Assembly (NCBI RefSeq): GCF_004798865.1
Contig: NW_025335505.1
Location: 23,601,924-23,665,923 of the forward strand
Origin: Varanus komodoensis
Lineage: Eukaryota; Chordata; Lepidosauria; Squamata; Varanidae
DNA: 64,000 nt
Direction of reading: 5' to 3'
In this document: one piece after another, positions 44,172 through 57,214 of the stretch
How positions within the stretch are numbered: position 1 is the stretch's first letter
Layout of the letters: each line of letters begins with the position of its first letter
Made by a program: the position numbers and the translations under genes
The notes under the pieces: generated by a model
What the model was told of the DNA's origin: nothing
Database searches by the model: none
Seen by the model: only the letters and a program-made list of their open reading frames with translations

Positions 44172-46509
44172 CTTTGGCATTATTTCCCCCTTTGCACAAC
44201 GCATGATCTTGCTTCCAGTATGCACAAATTGCACCTATACATCCTCATAACACACTTTTGTGCTTAAAACAGTGCATCTCTATCGTGGACTGTAGCCATT
44301 TCCACATTCTTATAAAGCACAGATGCTTAAAATAGCACACACATTTCTTCACAGCAGCTTAAATTTTCTCTGTGAACTTCCAAAAACTTTTGGAAGACAC
44401 AGAACAAGTTTTGTGGTTTATACTTGGGGGATTTAGAAATAATGCCCCAATCTATCTGGAAGTAGCCATGACAGGACCAATATCCACAGAGAGGTGCAGG
44501 GCTCATGTTCACTGCAATTAACATTAGCTTTAGCTTAGGCTACAACATGCTGCATTATACTATAGACAAAAGGTAAAGTACACAGAAAAGCACTGGTGAT
44601 GCATAGCTGTCTGCTTACATGCACTGCCCAAATCTGCATCAGCAGGATGTAATTCTTCTTTTAAGGAACTATGCTTTCCCCTCTGCACATCACTACTTTC
44701 AAACTCAGTTCAGAAATGCATTGGAATGACACCGTTGCTCACTTGGTTGCTGCTCACCATAGAAAGCAGAGTGTCTCCTGAAGTAGGTGGCATTTTCTAA
44801 TGCAAGGGAGAATTTAACCGCTCAGAAGTGATGCTGCACCTCATGTCATGGAAATCTCCCCAGCATTGTGGGGAAGCCCGTTACACAAACAGCTTCCCCT
44901 TTTGCTTGGGCAACCAACAAGCCATCAAGGCACTAACAATGTAAGGGCCAGTCTTCATTGGAGTCTGCGCCCTGATAGTTGATAGCCATGCAATGAGCTG
45001 CAAAGCTAGGATAGTGATAGACTGGCCCTGATCCGTTTTGCCTCAGCACCTGACGGTCTGAATATCACGTGTTTTAAGGTTTGAAGAGAAGGGAAAGGAG
45101 ACGTTGGAACTATTAGAAGCAGGGCCAGATGAGGACATGCAAGCACCAGAGTCAGAGAAGCAAAATCAATCCCCTAGTTACTAGTGCTGGCGCCCCAGTT
45201 GCTCCTGTCCCCCGGCCCACTCCTTCCATCCTTCTTCTGCCCAGTGAGCAGCTCACCTGGTCCCACTGAGGTCCCTGGAGAAGTTGTCTGTGGGACCTTT
45301 CCTACCTCATCCCCTGCTCCCAGCGGCTCATGGAAAGGCCAGCTCTGACCAGATAAAGCCTAGAAGAGTCAAGGCCGATAAAGAAGGGAAGTCAACTGAA
45401 GGAAAGATGAGGGAGTGGTGGGAAGCAAAGACAAGGGGAAGTGGTACTGGGCATGGGTTTTCTATCATGTCCTGGTGGTGCTGTCATAACATCACAGGCT
45501 TTGTGTAAGAATAGAAGAGGCGGTGCATGGGTGTGTGTATGGGGAGGGGGTCTAATAAACTTTATGGGTGTCCTCCAGATGTGTTGGATTGGTAGCTGGG
45601 GAGGATGGGCATTGCAGTCTAACACGTTTGGAGGACAACAGACCTGAGGAGGTAGCTTTTGTCCAAACCCAGCACAATCCGCTGAAGCACGTTAAAAAAG
45701 ATCCACAATAAACTTGTCAAGAATTATGAACAAATAATCCTATTTGTGGAACTTGATTAAACCTTGCAAAAATAGGATACATTTTTGCTCATATCCTTTG
45801 TGGACAGGGAAGCTTTAAAGTTTACTGTTCCCCAAGAGAGTTAAGAGTGCAGCCAGGCATGTAATTAAGAGCAGTTCTTATGGGCAAACTGGCAGAGGCG
45901 AAAGTAGTTAAAGGTTGAAGACCATGAGGGGTTTGTTCACCGTGGGGAAAACACAAATGAAGATGAACTTTACATACTGTGGGCCTTGCTGCTTGATTAA
46001 AAATGCATTTATCCTTAGAGGCAAATCACCCCATGATTTACAATAAGGCACAGTTACACTGATGTATTTATTGAGCAGGCTTTTCCTGGAAGGGAAATTG
46101 TGCTTGCCATTTGCCAGGGTAACCGGCCTGGCCATACAGTGTGTTCACCGTTGAGGCAAGTTCCTTTGAGTCAGTTCATGGGAGGGTTAAGTGGCACCTG
46201 AACAAATACTGCAGGAGAGAAAGGGGAAGCGCCTTCTTCCCTTTTGCATGCACAAACATTACTCTGGCTTACTTTGCTCCTTCTTCATTAAAAAAGCATA
46301 CAATGTTTCTATTTTGCAAACTAATTACAATATTCGACACCCATAAAACATGTTGAAGTATGTAGCTAGGTGACCTGGCTTACTTTGCTTTTTAAGACTT
46401 TCCAATCCTGCCTGAATGGGAAGCCTGAGCACATTCCAATGCTAAGCCAGCCCTGGTTCAGCTCTACCCATCCAGTGCTGCCTCCATGCTTCTCAGCTGT
46501 TCTAGTTTC
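44172..46509. other. No gene seen
   Basis: Contains one P1 copy at 45566. Otherwise unique, somewhat GC-richer at 45180-45500. Confidence 0.55.
45566..45645. repeat. P1 palindromic repeat, internally short
   Basis: GTGTCCTCCAGATGTGTTGG and GGGCATTGCAGTCTAACACG then TTTGGAGGACA are inverted arms of P1 with a shortened centre. Confidence 0.65.
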
Positions 46510-46725
46510 TTCCCCAGGAATAGGGTTGTCAGGTGCTCTTTTTACAAAGGACAATCCTTGATGAGTGGCTATCCTGAGGGCTATCCTGTTTTGAAAACAC
46601 CCTCTCTTTGAATGGTGTTCTGCCCAAGTCCAGCGTAAAGATAAGAACCATCACAAGGAAGAGTTGGGCTTCATGTTGCCCATCATCTGGACAGAACACT
46701 GAGTGCACACCTCACTTGGTGAGTC
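46510..46725 (+). repeat. P4 unrecognised repeat family, copy F, worn
   Basis: Contains GGGTTGTCAGGTGCTCTTTT, GGCTATCCTGTTTTGAAAAC, ACCCTCTCTTTGAATGGTGT and a tail ACACCTCACTTGGTGAG that resembles the CACCTGGTCACAG end. Confidence 0.35.
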
Positions 46726-48309
46726 CTCCACCCTATGCCAGGACATATGGTGTTTTTATCTAAAGTACAATAATTATTTCTGAATTTGCATCTATTCACA
46801 TCACTTTTCATATGCACATTGTATGCAAACCTGTGTCTTCCTTTGTCACTTGGTGCTTTCCTCCTTTTTAGCAATCACCAATGACTGCTGTACCCAGACA
46901 TTGTATTTGCCTGATAAATTGTTAGGAGATGGCACATACCATTTCTTGGCTTCTTACTCCCTTCTAACCTAACCCTTTCTCATCTCCCACAAGACAAGCC
47001 ATGATGCCTCCCTTGATATCTGATCTCCTTCCTCACTCATGCCATCTGCTTCCTTTCTGGTTTAGTGGAAGGAGGGGTTCAAAGGGAAGCCACCATGTCT
47101 TGCCTGACATTGGAGCATAGCAAGGACAAAGAGATAGACATGGGGACATGGATGCTTGGCCGGCCATTGGCTCCCCAACCCCTGAGAATTAATACTTGGA
47201 GGAAAATATGTATGTTATTACATTTCTAATCCACCCATTAACTAGTGTGCTGTAGAAGATTACTGTATAAATATATATTTATTTACAAATATTGAAATCG
47301 TGCACCATTGATTTCTGGAGTTTTCAGGGTGGCAACTGTCATGGGAATATCCAACCAAATTAGCTCCAACATCCCATTTCTGTCAGTGGCCATCCTGATG
47401 CCTCTGGAAAGCCCTCAGCCAGTATGTCCAGGTTCTCCAGTGGACTGACAATTTCTGGCTAAGTCAATAAATTAGGCAGATCACTCAACAAGCAAGCATT
47501 CTTGCCCCACAGCTGAACTATGAACTCATGGATAAATGTCATGGAGAAGTATATGAGGTTCCTAGATTCTTATCAAGGTGTATAGAAAAATGAGAGCCAT
47601 AACTGTACTGGTCTTAATTAATTCTATGGAATTAATTATATGTCAGTTCCCTTGAATGCAGAGGTACTTTGATGAAGCTTGAGCATGAGCTATCTACTTA
47701 CATACGCCATGTGCAGAATTTGTACAGATACTGAGAGCAACAGTGTGTGCGCGCATGCAAACGTGTGAAAAGTAAGGCATTTCTGCATTAATTTTGATCA
47801 ATTTAGCATTCTTAGGAGCAATAAATTATGATCTCTGAAGCATTATATGTTGTGTTATACTGTATTTTTATGCAATTACTTCTATTCATGGACTCCTTTC
47901 TGTGTATGTAATTTATGGAAATTTTAAAAGGTTGTATTTTAAAAGAACATAGAGATTGTTAAAAAAAAACCCTCATAAAATGGCCTTGCATAAAATTAGC
48001 TAGAAGTCTTGAAAAAGAATGGAGGATGGTGGATGGGCAAGCAGCCAGGATTTGACAGGGCAAGAGAGGCAGTCCAAAAGATATAGCCCTGCTCTCTCTA
48101 TTTTATGTCCTGTACAGTCATGTCTCTCCACTACTGACATAGGAATCCTCAGCACAGAATAACCATCAAATATGTTACCGCATTTCCGTTCTTAGTTCAG
48201 TTTGCTTTTTGGGGGATGTGAGGAATCCATCCACAAGTCCCTAAATTGGTTTGCCTATTAATGCACCAAATTTCTCTTTAAAAGGGGATTCCTACAGTTC
48301 TGAAATGTT
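46726..48309. other. No gene seen
   Basis: Unique AT-rich sequence. Confidence 0.55.
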
Positions 48310-48480
48310 GTTAGTGTGCGCCATGCAGACACGGCTCGTGAATAAAGGTCAGCGGCATGGTGCTGCTCAGTCCTGTTCCTTCCTCTGGTGCTCTTACCGC
48401 TCATGTGTTGAACATGGACGTCTGCAAAGGAACACGTGACCAGGTTCAGCTGAAGATGCTCCACGTGACTTGGATCCATT
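48310..48480. promoter_or_regulatory. CpG-bearing segment with two CACGTGAC E-boxes
   Basis: CACGTGAC occurs at 48433-48440 and 48462-48469 in the same direction, 29 bases apart. GTCACGTG is the core bound by USF and TFE/MITF-type factors. Seven or more other CpGs lie in the preceding 130 bases. No splice-bounded coding frame is evident. Confidence 0.3.
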
Positions 48481-48591
48481 TACTGGCATCAAGGGGGAGC
48501 AGGACCAGAGGCACATGTAATGTCAGAATGGAGCCATTTCTGTGCCTGTGTTGTACCAGAACATAACTTTTGTTCTGATTGATTTAGGGTG

Positions 48592-48650
48592 CAATCCTAT
48601 ACCTGGTTAGACAGAAAATTTTCTACAGCTCCCAGGATCTTAAGCCAGCA
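48592..48650. repeat. Palindromic repeat, left half (P2-end, P1-core type)
   Basis: GGTGCAATCCTATACCTGGT and CTACAGCTCCCAGGATCTTA, ending in AAGCCAGCAG, match the left half of the copy at 27052-27175. Confidence 0.6.
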
Positions 48651-51600
48651 GTTAAAATGAGTTAAAAACAGAATTCAAAAGGCCTGGGGGGACAACAACA
48701 ACAAAAACCCTTCTCCTGGCACCAAAAATATATGAAAATAGGTATTAAAGAGTCTTCCTTGGACAACACTTATAGTAAGTTTTCACTTCATTTTGTGATC
48801 AGTTATGCTATCTTTAAAACAGTTACCAACTAGAACTTGAACTCAGACTTGAGTCTCAACATGAAGAACTGCAGGAGTGGAGGGATTTCAGAGGAGGCAA
48901 ATAGAGTCCTAATGGGCACTGGAGACATTCCAATAGTAAGAGAGATTAAGATGCTTGAACTCCTTTTCACTAAAGCAACATCTATAACCTTCCTGATGAA
49001 GGGGAATTACAAGCCCCATGATATGCTGCTTAGCAAAGTGGGCTAGATGGAACAATGGTCAGGTGGATCCACAGCTGGCTGCAGAATCTGACACAAGGAG
49101 TGCCCATCAGTGGTAGCTTCTCAGATGGGAGACAGGTGACAAGAGCAGTAACCTCAAGGCTCAGGCCTGGACCCAATGCTCTTGGTTGACCTTTAGCCTC
49201 TTGTTTGCCATTGCACGGGATGACTTGCAGCTCATCCCTGGCAGGTTGCCATACAGCCTCATCCTCATGTAACTGAAATCAGTTCAAAAGTTCCACTGCT
49301 TTCACTGGTACAAAGTATCTTCTAATTTTTCTGCACCTGTCACCCTTTTCTGGGGAGTTTCCTTCTCATTTCCCCTTCCCTCAGGATTCTCCTCTCCTGC
49401 CTTAGCTTGCTGTTGCACTTCTAGCTTCTGTACTACTCTTAGCTGTTTGTGGTTCCACTGCTCTGTCTAAAAACTCTTCATCTTCTTGAGGGTGGACACT
49501 TGCTGCTGTACTGCATTCACCTTTTCCTCTAGCAGGCTACTAGCTTGCCCTTGTTGCACAACACAGGGTTAACAACACAGTCCTACCAGTAAATGGGAGT
49601 GTGTTACAAGGAAGAAAACAAAGCAGGAGACAGTGGTGGAGGGGAGGGGAGAGAAAAAGAAGAAAAGTTAGGGACCTCCCCATTGACCTCCCCTGCTGAA
49701 CTCTTGTTTGCTCACTTGCTCTGGTTGCTCGCTCCCTGGGAGCTTGGCTGCTTGTATCCCAGAGGCTGGGATCAGCTGGGGCAGCTTCCTCTGATCTGCT
49801 CAGTTAGGAGTCAAGAACCAGACTTGTTGCTATGCTTCTAGTTCTACTTCAAATATCCCACAGTTTAGCTTCATTAGATGACCCTGGCTTCTAGTACTGA
49901 AGCGTGAGGGAGCAGAGCAATGTGTTCTCATCAGGGAGTTGCTCCAGCCCCTGGACCTTTTCAGCTGCCAAGTTCTGCAAGATTAAAAGGCTGTGGTAAC
50001 ATCCAAGCAGAAAATAATCACCAATTATAATACATCTCTAACAATTCCCTAATATCTGGTCTTGAAAAAATATTCAAACATCTGAATAATTAAAATAGAG
50101 AATGTGTGCTCATAAGAAAGACATGTCTTGTTTTACTTCATCCGAGAGAGAAAGAGAGAACTGGCAATGGCACAACTGGGCCAAAGTGAAACACCGGAAG
50201 AAACATTTGTTTTAGGGGGAGAATTAGGCTTGTGTTTGTCACTCCCATGGATATTATCTTTAAACTATGTGATTTTGATGGGAACATTCTTAAGCTTGTA
50301 TTGTTGATCCTAGTGGTGGTGATATTCTTCAAAGTTCATGTCAAAACAATACTTGGAAAACACAGCATCTACGGGAAAGCTGAAAGAAAGCCTTGAAAAC
50401 CAGAGTCACCCCAAGTTGTTTCCACTGCATCTTCCAGCTGAAATGACCTGGACAGAACACTAATTGTTTGCGGATGTCGTACAGCTTGAACCCGTACCAT
50501 CTTGGCTTGCACCCAGATTCCTTCTTAGAAAAAACACAAGCATTTCCTTGACAAATTTTATTTCTTTCCTTTCTCTAGCAAAGACCATAAGTCTGATGCT
50601 TCGTGTTTTACAAAGTTGTGAAATATCAGCTGGTGGCATGTGGGAGCAATCAAACCAGCAGGCAATATTTTTCTCCAGAGCTTGCAGTCAGGATGATCCA
50701 TCAAGCCCTAAGACCTGTGGCATTGCAGTCCCAGTATTGTTCTGAATTATGGGAGCTTACTAGTGACCTCTTCACGGTAATCATCTGACAGTGAGTGAAA
50801 CACCTGACCCTTTCTATGAAGGCTTTCCAGTAAAAGACTGTAAATCCTGTGAAACACATTGACACAAGCTTATCATCATCCCAAAGACCTTCACTGGTTG
50901 TTGTTTAACTGTTAATTGGCTTCTAGATCCAACTAAACACTTAAGAATCAGCTTGATTTGATACTTCACATCAGAAGGATATTCATAACACATTAGAAGA
51001 AATATATTTTGGAACTGTCAAACTGGATGTATCTGATGGAGGAACTACTTACAGACTTTTCATAATGATTACATTACCTTGACTCCTCCAACATCTGCAC
51101 ATTAACACAGATGCCCCATAGGATGGATTAGAGATAGAGAAACTTGGCTCAAGTAAATTCATTGCTAGCTCAAAAGGCTACTTGTTCTTGTGAGCTCAGA
51201 TGAAAGTAAACTTCTAACATGAACTCTTGTTCTGTGCATGCATGTTTTTTGTACACATGAGCAGCGCTGAGGTGCATCTTGGGAGCTGTTGTTAGGAGTT
51301 GCTGGTGCAGCCTGCCATCTTGCATCACCATGTGATGCACCAATTCTGATTGGTTCTTTGCGCATGACTTGCCTGTGTGATGATAACTTATGATGTTTAC
51401 TAGCCATGGCTGGTTTGAAGATGGACCTTGTAGAGTCCTCCTCCTTGTCCTCACTGAGCCAGAGTGGTGGCAGCGGCAGCAATAGTACAGGAAGCTGCTA
51501 AAGGAGGTTCCTTCAGGGGGGTCCAGCTTGCAGTCCTGAAACTCCAGAAATTTGTGCTCTATTTTAGTGCACATGCTCCAAAGCTCACAATGAATTCTAA

Positions 51601-52043
51601 CTTAAAAGTGAGTTTGTAATACCTCAGACCAGGCTCCCTATGAAGGAGAGCATTACAAATGATGGTGTTTCAACCAAGAAGCTGAGTAATTATGAAATTT
51701 GGCAGCACTGCTAGTACAGACTGAAAATACATCAGAAAGCCACCTTGCAAAAGCTAGGCAGACCTTCATTTGTCAATGTCCAGATGGGAGACTGCATTTA
51801 TGCCACCTTGAGTCCCTTTATGGGAGAGACATGGACTATAAATGCACTTTAAATCTATTGCTAGCAAGGGCCATTGCCTGAGCTCACATCATTTCTGCTG
51901 TTCTACAAACAATAATTATATAAACTTCCTCTTCCATGGAACTAAAGGGAGCATTAGTAGTGATGCTAGATGGCTCTCATCAAGATGTTGACCAGACTAT
52001 GTTGCTTCATCAAGATTGCAGTTGCCTCTAATCATGTTCTGGA
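48651..52043. other. No gene seen
   Basis: 51165-51574 has a 134-codon minus frame and a competing 105-codon frame with a few CpGs; no family is recognised. Confidence 0.5.
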
Positions 52044-52135
52044 ACAGCTTTCCTCAACCTGATGCTTTGGACCACATCATTTCGACTGTAACTCCCAAGA
52101 TTCCTGACAAATATTCACTGGCTTCTGAAGAAGGA
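52044..52135. repeat. P1 palindromic repeat, left two thirds
   Basis: AACAGCTTTCCTCAACCTGA and CGACTGTAACTCCCAAGATT match the P1 left arm. The right arm is mostly lost. Confidence 0.55.
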
Positions 52136-52202
52136 TGTATTAAAACATACATATACCTAGGTGTCTATAATAGGTGACTAGGTGTCTTTAAAATTCAAGC
52201 CA

Positions 52203-52290
52203 AAAATATTCAGGTTGCAATTCTATGCTCCATTACTTGAGAGTAAACTTAGAAAGCCCTACTGAAGTTCTTTTTAATGAAAAGTTGACT
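52203..52290. repeat. P2 palindromic repeat, degraded
   Basis: GGTTGCAATTCTATGCTCCA, CTTGAGAGTAAACTTAGAAA and CCCTACTGAAG keep the left arm and centre of P2. Confidence 0.45.
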
Positions 52291-52669
52291 TAACACTTGT
52301 CAGTCACAATGAGTGTATGAAATGATCAAGAGAGTGTGGAGTTAGGCAGCCTCTTGAGTAGTCATCTCCTTTCCAGGCTAAGCATGCCCAGCCCTTTCTA
52401 CCAGTCCATCTAGAACTTGGAACATCAGAAGTCTAAAGTGTGGAAGGAACTGACACAGACAGAAGGTTTGTAGAAATGTGTGCTCAGCCTATGGAGGGTG
52501 ATGAGGATAGCAATGGAAGAGGTCAAGCTAAAACACTCATCTTCATGTTCTTTACACTCATAGGTGAACACCTGAATGGGACTAATAGGGACTGGCTGTG
52601 GGTTAGTTCGGGCCCCATACTGGGCAGCCCCAGAAGCCCAAACACCATGGGCACTGCAGGTCCCCTTAG

Positions 52670-52885
52670 GGTGGCTAGATGTTCTTTGCAGAGGAGAGTC
52701 CTCTGTTTGAAGAGGTATCTGACTACAGTTTTGCATAAAGGACAGAAAGGAAGGGGAACTGAGGAAGGTCCCTGGAGTTGCCCCTCAGTTGCCAGCACTT
52801 GGGCAGCAGCAGAACCAGCAGGCACAAAGACTTGGACCCAGACTTTGGTGAGATGGGTTGTATTTTTATTCATATCCTTACAGGT
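52670..52885 (+). repeat. P4 unrecognised repeat family, copy D
   Basis: Contains GAGTCCTCTGTTTGAAGAGG, GCATAAAGGACAG, and CTTGGGCAGCAGCAGAACCA, which parallels GGGCAGCAGAATGAGC of copy B. A 157-codon open frame crosses it but has no recognisable protein features. Confidence 0.45.
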
Positions 52886-55819
52886 GCATCTACTTTGGTG
52901 TCTGTACAGCTAAATTAGCACTTGCACTGTTTATGCAGATCTGCATTCTATTTGTCCTCTTTTTCTTCATGCAGAAGTGGTTAACCCAGATCCACTACTG
53001 CCATCACCAGGAACCAACTTCCTCCGCAACAGTCCTCCTCCCAGCCAAAGCTAAATGTGGAGCAGGTAGCCACCATCCAAGCAAGGACCGTGGGGAGACC
53101 TGTAACGGAAGTGGATGCTTCCAGCCTCCATGAGGAAATGCTACTTCTGCAGGATGGGATTCCAAATTTCGCTCTCCCCACAAAGCCATTCGGGATGCTC
53201 TCTTCATAGTTCATCCCTGACTGTGGGATGTCCTTAGCAGATGCCCCCAGCAGTGTGTTCAAGCCCCACATATATCGAGACTTGGAGGATCAGAATTAAG
53301 GAGGCTGGAGATACCTGCAAATGCCCTAAGTTGTACAAATGGCCACCAGCAGTTCACACTTCCTTCCCTGGTATTACTCCAAACAATATACTTCATATAT
53401 TCTGTACATGTGCTCACTGCCCTTTCTCAATATTCCCTAATACTGGTCTCACTAGAGATGCGAAAATCTGCACTGGAATATCTTTCAGGTAAGGGCAAGT
53501 TTAATTGCAGCGGAAGAAAGTATTGCATATTTGAACACCCAGACTCTTGTGTTTGTGCTCGCTTTCAAAATGTAATGATGGATTTCTCTTCCTTCTAAAT
53601 AAAATCCACTATTCAGGGGAAGCCTCACATATATATGCTAGAGAAAGGACGGTGGAATAAAGCTCATAGTAATTATTGACAATTGAGACAATAACCTGAC
53701 AGAAAGAATCTCCATATATAAAGGTACAATATTCCTAATTGGGTTTGCAAGGAAACAGTGACAGAGCTGGCATTGTCTTTCACAGAATAAGTCCCTGACT
53801 GTGCATACAACAGATCCATAAAGGCTGGAGCACCAAAGTCAGGATAATATGACGCTAATAAATGCAACCCATTTTCAGTTGGTGATGGATTTTCTGTAGA
53901 TTTTATCTCCAGGAAGTACAGAAATGAGATGCAATATGTTCCTTTCACTGAAAAGAGTAGAGACTTGTAAAATCAGTGCCTCTCTCTCCCCTCTCCCCCC
54001 CCCCTCTCTCTTTCCCCACAGACACATGTCCGTGCATGCATGCAGACACACTCATTTGCTGTCCTGGCCTAGTGATGCTATCGATTCCAACTTTATTTAG
54101 GCTGTAACCCCCTACATATCCCCTATATTTTTCAAAATGAAGGAAGTAAATATTTTGATAGGTTGATGCAACACTAAAAAATTCAATACATTACAGGAAG
54201 AGTGAGCAAACTACAGCCTTGGGAGCATACGCAGCATTGCAGCATTCAGCTGATTCCCTGTGGCCCTCTGCCTATTTCAAAGGCCCTCTTCATGCAGTCC
54301 GCTCAGACCTCTAGCAAGAGTACTGGGTCCCCTCCCTGGCATGGTGCTGGGCAGGGAGAAAGAGGGAGAGAAAGAAAAGATCACCGGGAGCCCTGCTCAC
54401 CACCCAGCCTCAGCGCTGGGCAGAACAAAACAACAGAGTAAAAATAGTTCTTAATTTGTATTCTTCACAAAGAAAAAGGGTATGCCTCCAAACAAAATTG
54501 TTAATACAAATAACTGTGAATATAGCAATATAACAATGGCCTATATATCAATATAAAGCATAACTACTTGAGTATATAAAACATAATAGGCCAAATGTGC
54601 TTCAACATCAGTCTTCATCAGAGACCTGTAAAAATCACAAAACAAAACCTAAGATACTAAACTCAGCATTGGCAAAACATCAAAAAGATTGTAATTGAGA
54701 AAGGCAACAAATATGCACCACTTGGCCTAAACTGTAGACACTGCATTTTTAATTGGAGGGCTAAATAAATCCAGCCCTGCATGTTAAAATTTACTTTTAA
54801 GTGAGAACCAGTGGCCTTTCCCCTTTACCTTAGCTTTAGTTTTTATTATGCCCCACCAGATCACCCTTGAAAGAATGCAGACTTTGACAGAAAAAGGTTG
54901 CCCACTTTAGGCTGAAACAAGAGCTTGTTTGCCTCATAATAAGCATAATAAACAGCATTCCCAGATTTGGTTTTCCCAAATCTATTGCCAAACCACAGCT
55001 CATCTGGGCAGAGTGCTTTAAGGATTACAAGGATACCATAAAGTTTCCCCTGTCTGGAATCCAGTTCTTTAAACTAGGAGCTGATAAAGCTTCTGGGAGC
55101 TATGAACCAAGATGCCCCCCCCCCCATTAGATGTCGGTCTCTCTATGAACCCACAAAATGCCCTTTGGCAGAGATTAAAACACTCTAGCGCCTAGGACAG
55201 ACCTCCTCCAGGAGTTCCCCATCCAGCTCCTGCAAGTAAGGGACCACTCCATCTCTGCCCCACCCTGCAGGTGAGGCTTCAAAGTGCAAGTTATCCTTTT
55301 GAAAAGCCTGGCTACAGCACAGGGAACACATGAGGGTTCAGCTGCCATGGAGGAGAGAGCTAATCCTCAAAGAAATCACCCACTCCCCACAACAATCAGG
55401 CATGTGGAGCATTTGGAAGCGCTATGCAAATGCTAAGCATTATTACGAGATAGTGCATCTGCACTGAATCCCAAGCCAAAAGAGGTGCTAGATCAAGTCA
55501 GGATATGGGCTGTACAACAAAACAGTGCCAACAAAGTTCAGAATGAAGATGCTTGGCATACAAATTTTCCCAACTAGTAATACCTGGATGCGCACTCCCT
55601 TTTCCTAATATTCCACTTTCTGCTTGCCCTGGAAACCAAGATTTATTTACATTTGAGGTGGTAGTTCTGTGCTCGCACAGTCTGCTTTCATCAGATTGAT
55701 TAGGCAATTAAAGCCAGCAACTGCAGATCATAAATGATCAGAAGTTCACTTAAATTTGGAGTGAGGAAACTCTCACCTAGCAGGTATTGAAATCCAGCTG
55801 CCATTAGCACAAGTCACCT
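52886..55819. other. No gene seen
   Basis: Contains the C-rich tract at 53979 and an 11-C run at 55115-55125. 54430-54640 is AT-rich and repeat-like but unassigned. Confidence 0.5.
53979..54016. repeat. CT/C-rich tract
   Basis: Pyrimidine-only run with ten consecutive C at 53995-54004. Confidence 0.9.
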
Positions 55820-55862
55820 TGCCAGGAATACTGGGAGTTGTAGTTCAACAGCATCCACAGGG
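55820..55862. repeat. P1 palindromic repeat, core fragment
   Basis: GCCAGGAATACTGGGAGTTG followed by TAGTTCAACAGCATC is the right-arm core of P1. Confidence 0.5.
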
Positions 55863-55922
55863 TCCTCGTTCTCTATGAAACTGTGATTGATTGACTGAAT
55901 GTAATCGACAAAACATTGTTCT

Positions 55923-55968
55923 GTGCATGTGCGTGCGCATGTGCACCAGCGTGTGCATGTGTGTGTGA
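55923..55968. repeat. GT/GC-rich near-alternating tract
   Basis: GTGCATGTGCGTGCGCATGT and GTGTGCATGTGTGTGTG are mostly alternating purine/pyrimidine with a short break at ACCAGC. Confidence 0.85.
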
Positions 55969-56559
55969 AAATAGAGTACATTCCCATCCTCAACCCACCA
56001 TCTCAATAATTATTGAGCAAGTCATTTGATGCAGCATTGTGTCTTGTAAACATCTGAGTGAAGCAGTCCAAAGTGGAACTGCTCAGCCATTTCCCTGCTG
56101 CAAATCACCCATCCCCGCATTGTTCTTTTTTCATGGAAAGAGAAGGTGCATTATACCGCCACTCAGAGCATGGATGGAGAAACAGTTTGGAGAGCAAGGC
56201 TGAGCAGAAAAATCACTGGAGAGAAAATGGTTAAAAATCCCCCTTCCCCTTGCTTCTGATAACTGATAAGCCATGGAGAGACTTGTCCTTAATGAATTTG
56301 TTTATTCCTCTGTTAAAGCTACCCATGTTTAAGGCTACATCTATGTCCTGTGGCAGCTTCTCGTGGAAATAAAAATCCTGTGAGTCTTCCACCCAAAGTC
56401 TACTTGGGTCCTCAGCTAATGGGGAAGTTATTATGGTTGGTAATCAGGGTTGGAAGAAATGCAAGGTTCAGTGTGAGTCGCAGTGGCTGAAATAAACTTC
56501 CCGGATGGCAGGAAATTATTCTCTGACAGCAAGAGCTTTTTCCCCTGGAAAAAATGCTG

Positions 56560-56960
56560 AGTTGGGGTCCAGTTCTGCAAATATCAATTGTTCTGACTAA
56601 AAATCAGTTGTCACAGAAGTCCATTAAGGGTCATTACATTAGAAATGGTGTTGCATCAGATTGCACTGGGAAGATTACCCAATTTTCTTCAGTAGTGATG
56701 ATTCATCGGCCATGTTATCAGCGGAGGGCATGATCTTGTCTTCGGAGTGCAGTGCAGCAACTGACTTTTCAAGATGCTGAGCAAATGTGGTCAGTCAGTA
56801 TAATATCGGCCAGATTCAGGCTAGATGAATTCAGGTTATCACTACATGGTCCCTCGCAATTGCATATTCGTCCTCTGGGATGCCCTTGTAGGGAATTATG
56901 GAAGGAGGAAAGTATCTGTGGAAAAGTGCTGCTATTTTTTGGTAACCTCTGGAGTATTAC
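56560..56960. other. Unique CpG-containing segment, possible conserved element
   Basis: No repeat family is recognised. Scattered CpGs (56706, 56722, 56742, 56809, 56854, 56868) stand out. Frames of 92 and 139 codons overlap here but disagree and show no protein motif. It may be a conserved non-coding element. Confidence 0.25.
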
Positions 56961-57139
56961 CATGGCATTTCTTCATGAGGAAAATAGACCATATGTCACT
57001 GCTCATGATCAAACTAAAGTGGTACGTTGATGCTCTTGTGGGCTTGCTGAGCAGTCCTGGCCTACTGGTTGTGCATTCTTACTGCTGCAGTGCACCCTGC
57101 TGCTCCTCCATAGCAGGAAAGCAGATGGCATTTCCCACC

Positions 57140-57214
57140 ATCCCTCTACCAGTGGCTGTGCTGGCCAGGGCTGATGAGAGCCACAGTCCACCAGCATCTG
57201 GAGGGCCGCCTATG
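57140..57214. repeat. P1 palindromic repeat, right half
   Basis: GTGCTGGCCAGGGCTGATGA, GAGCCACAGTCCACCAGCAT and CTGGAGGGCC keep the P1 right-arm order. Confidence 0.6.

Noticed and set aside
50540-50630. Exon after a strong polypyrimidine tract ending TCTCTAG
   Set aside because: No usable donor follows and the frame is not distinctive.
51165-51574. 134- and 105-codon minus frames
   Set aside because: Two frames compete over the same bases, no family is recognised, and no acceptor or donor fits.
52440-52913. 157-codon open frame, the longest in the window
   Set aside because: Covers a P4 repeat copy, has overlapping long frames on the other strand, no domain, no splice signals and low-complexity composition.
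54430-54640. Retroelement end with a TTCATCAG motif
   Set aside because: A short motif in AT-rich sequence is not enough for an assignment.
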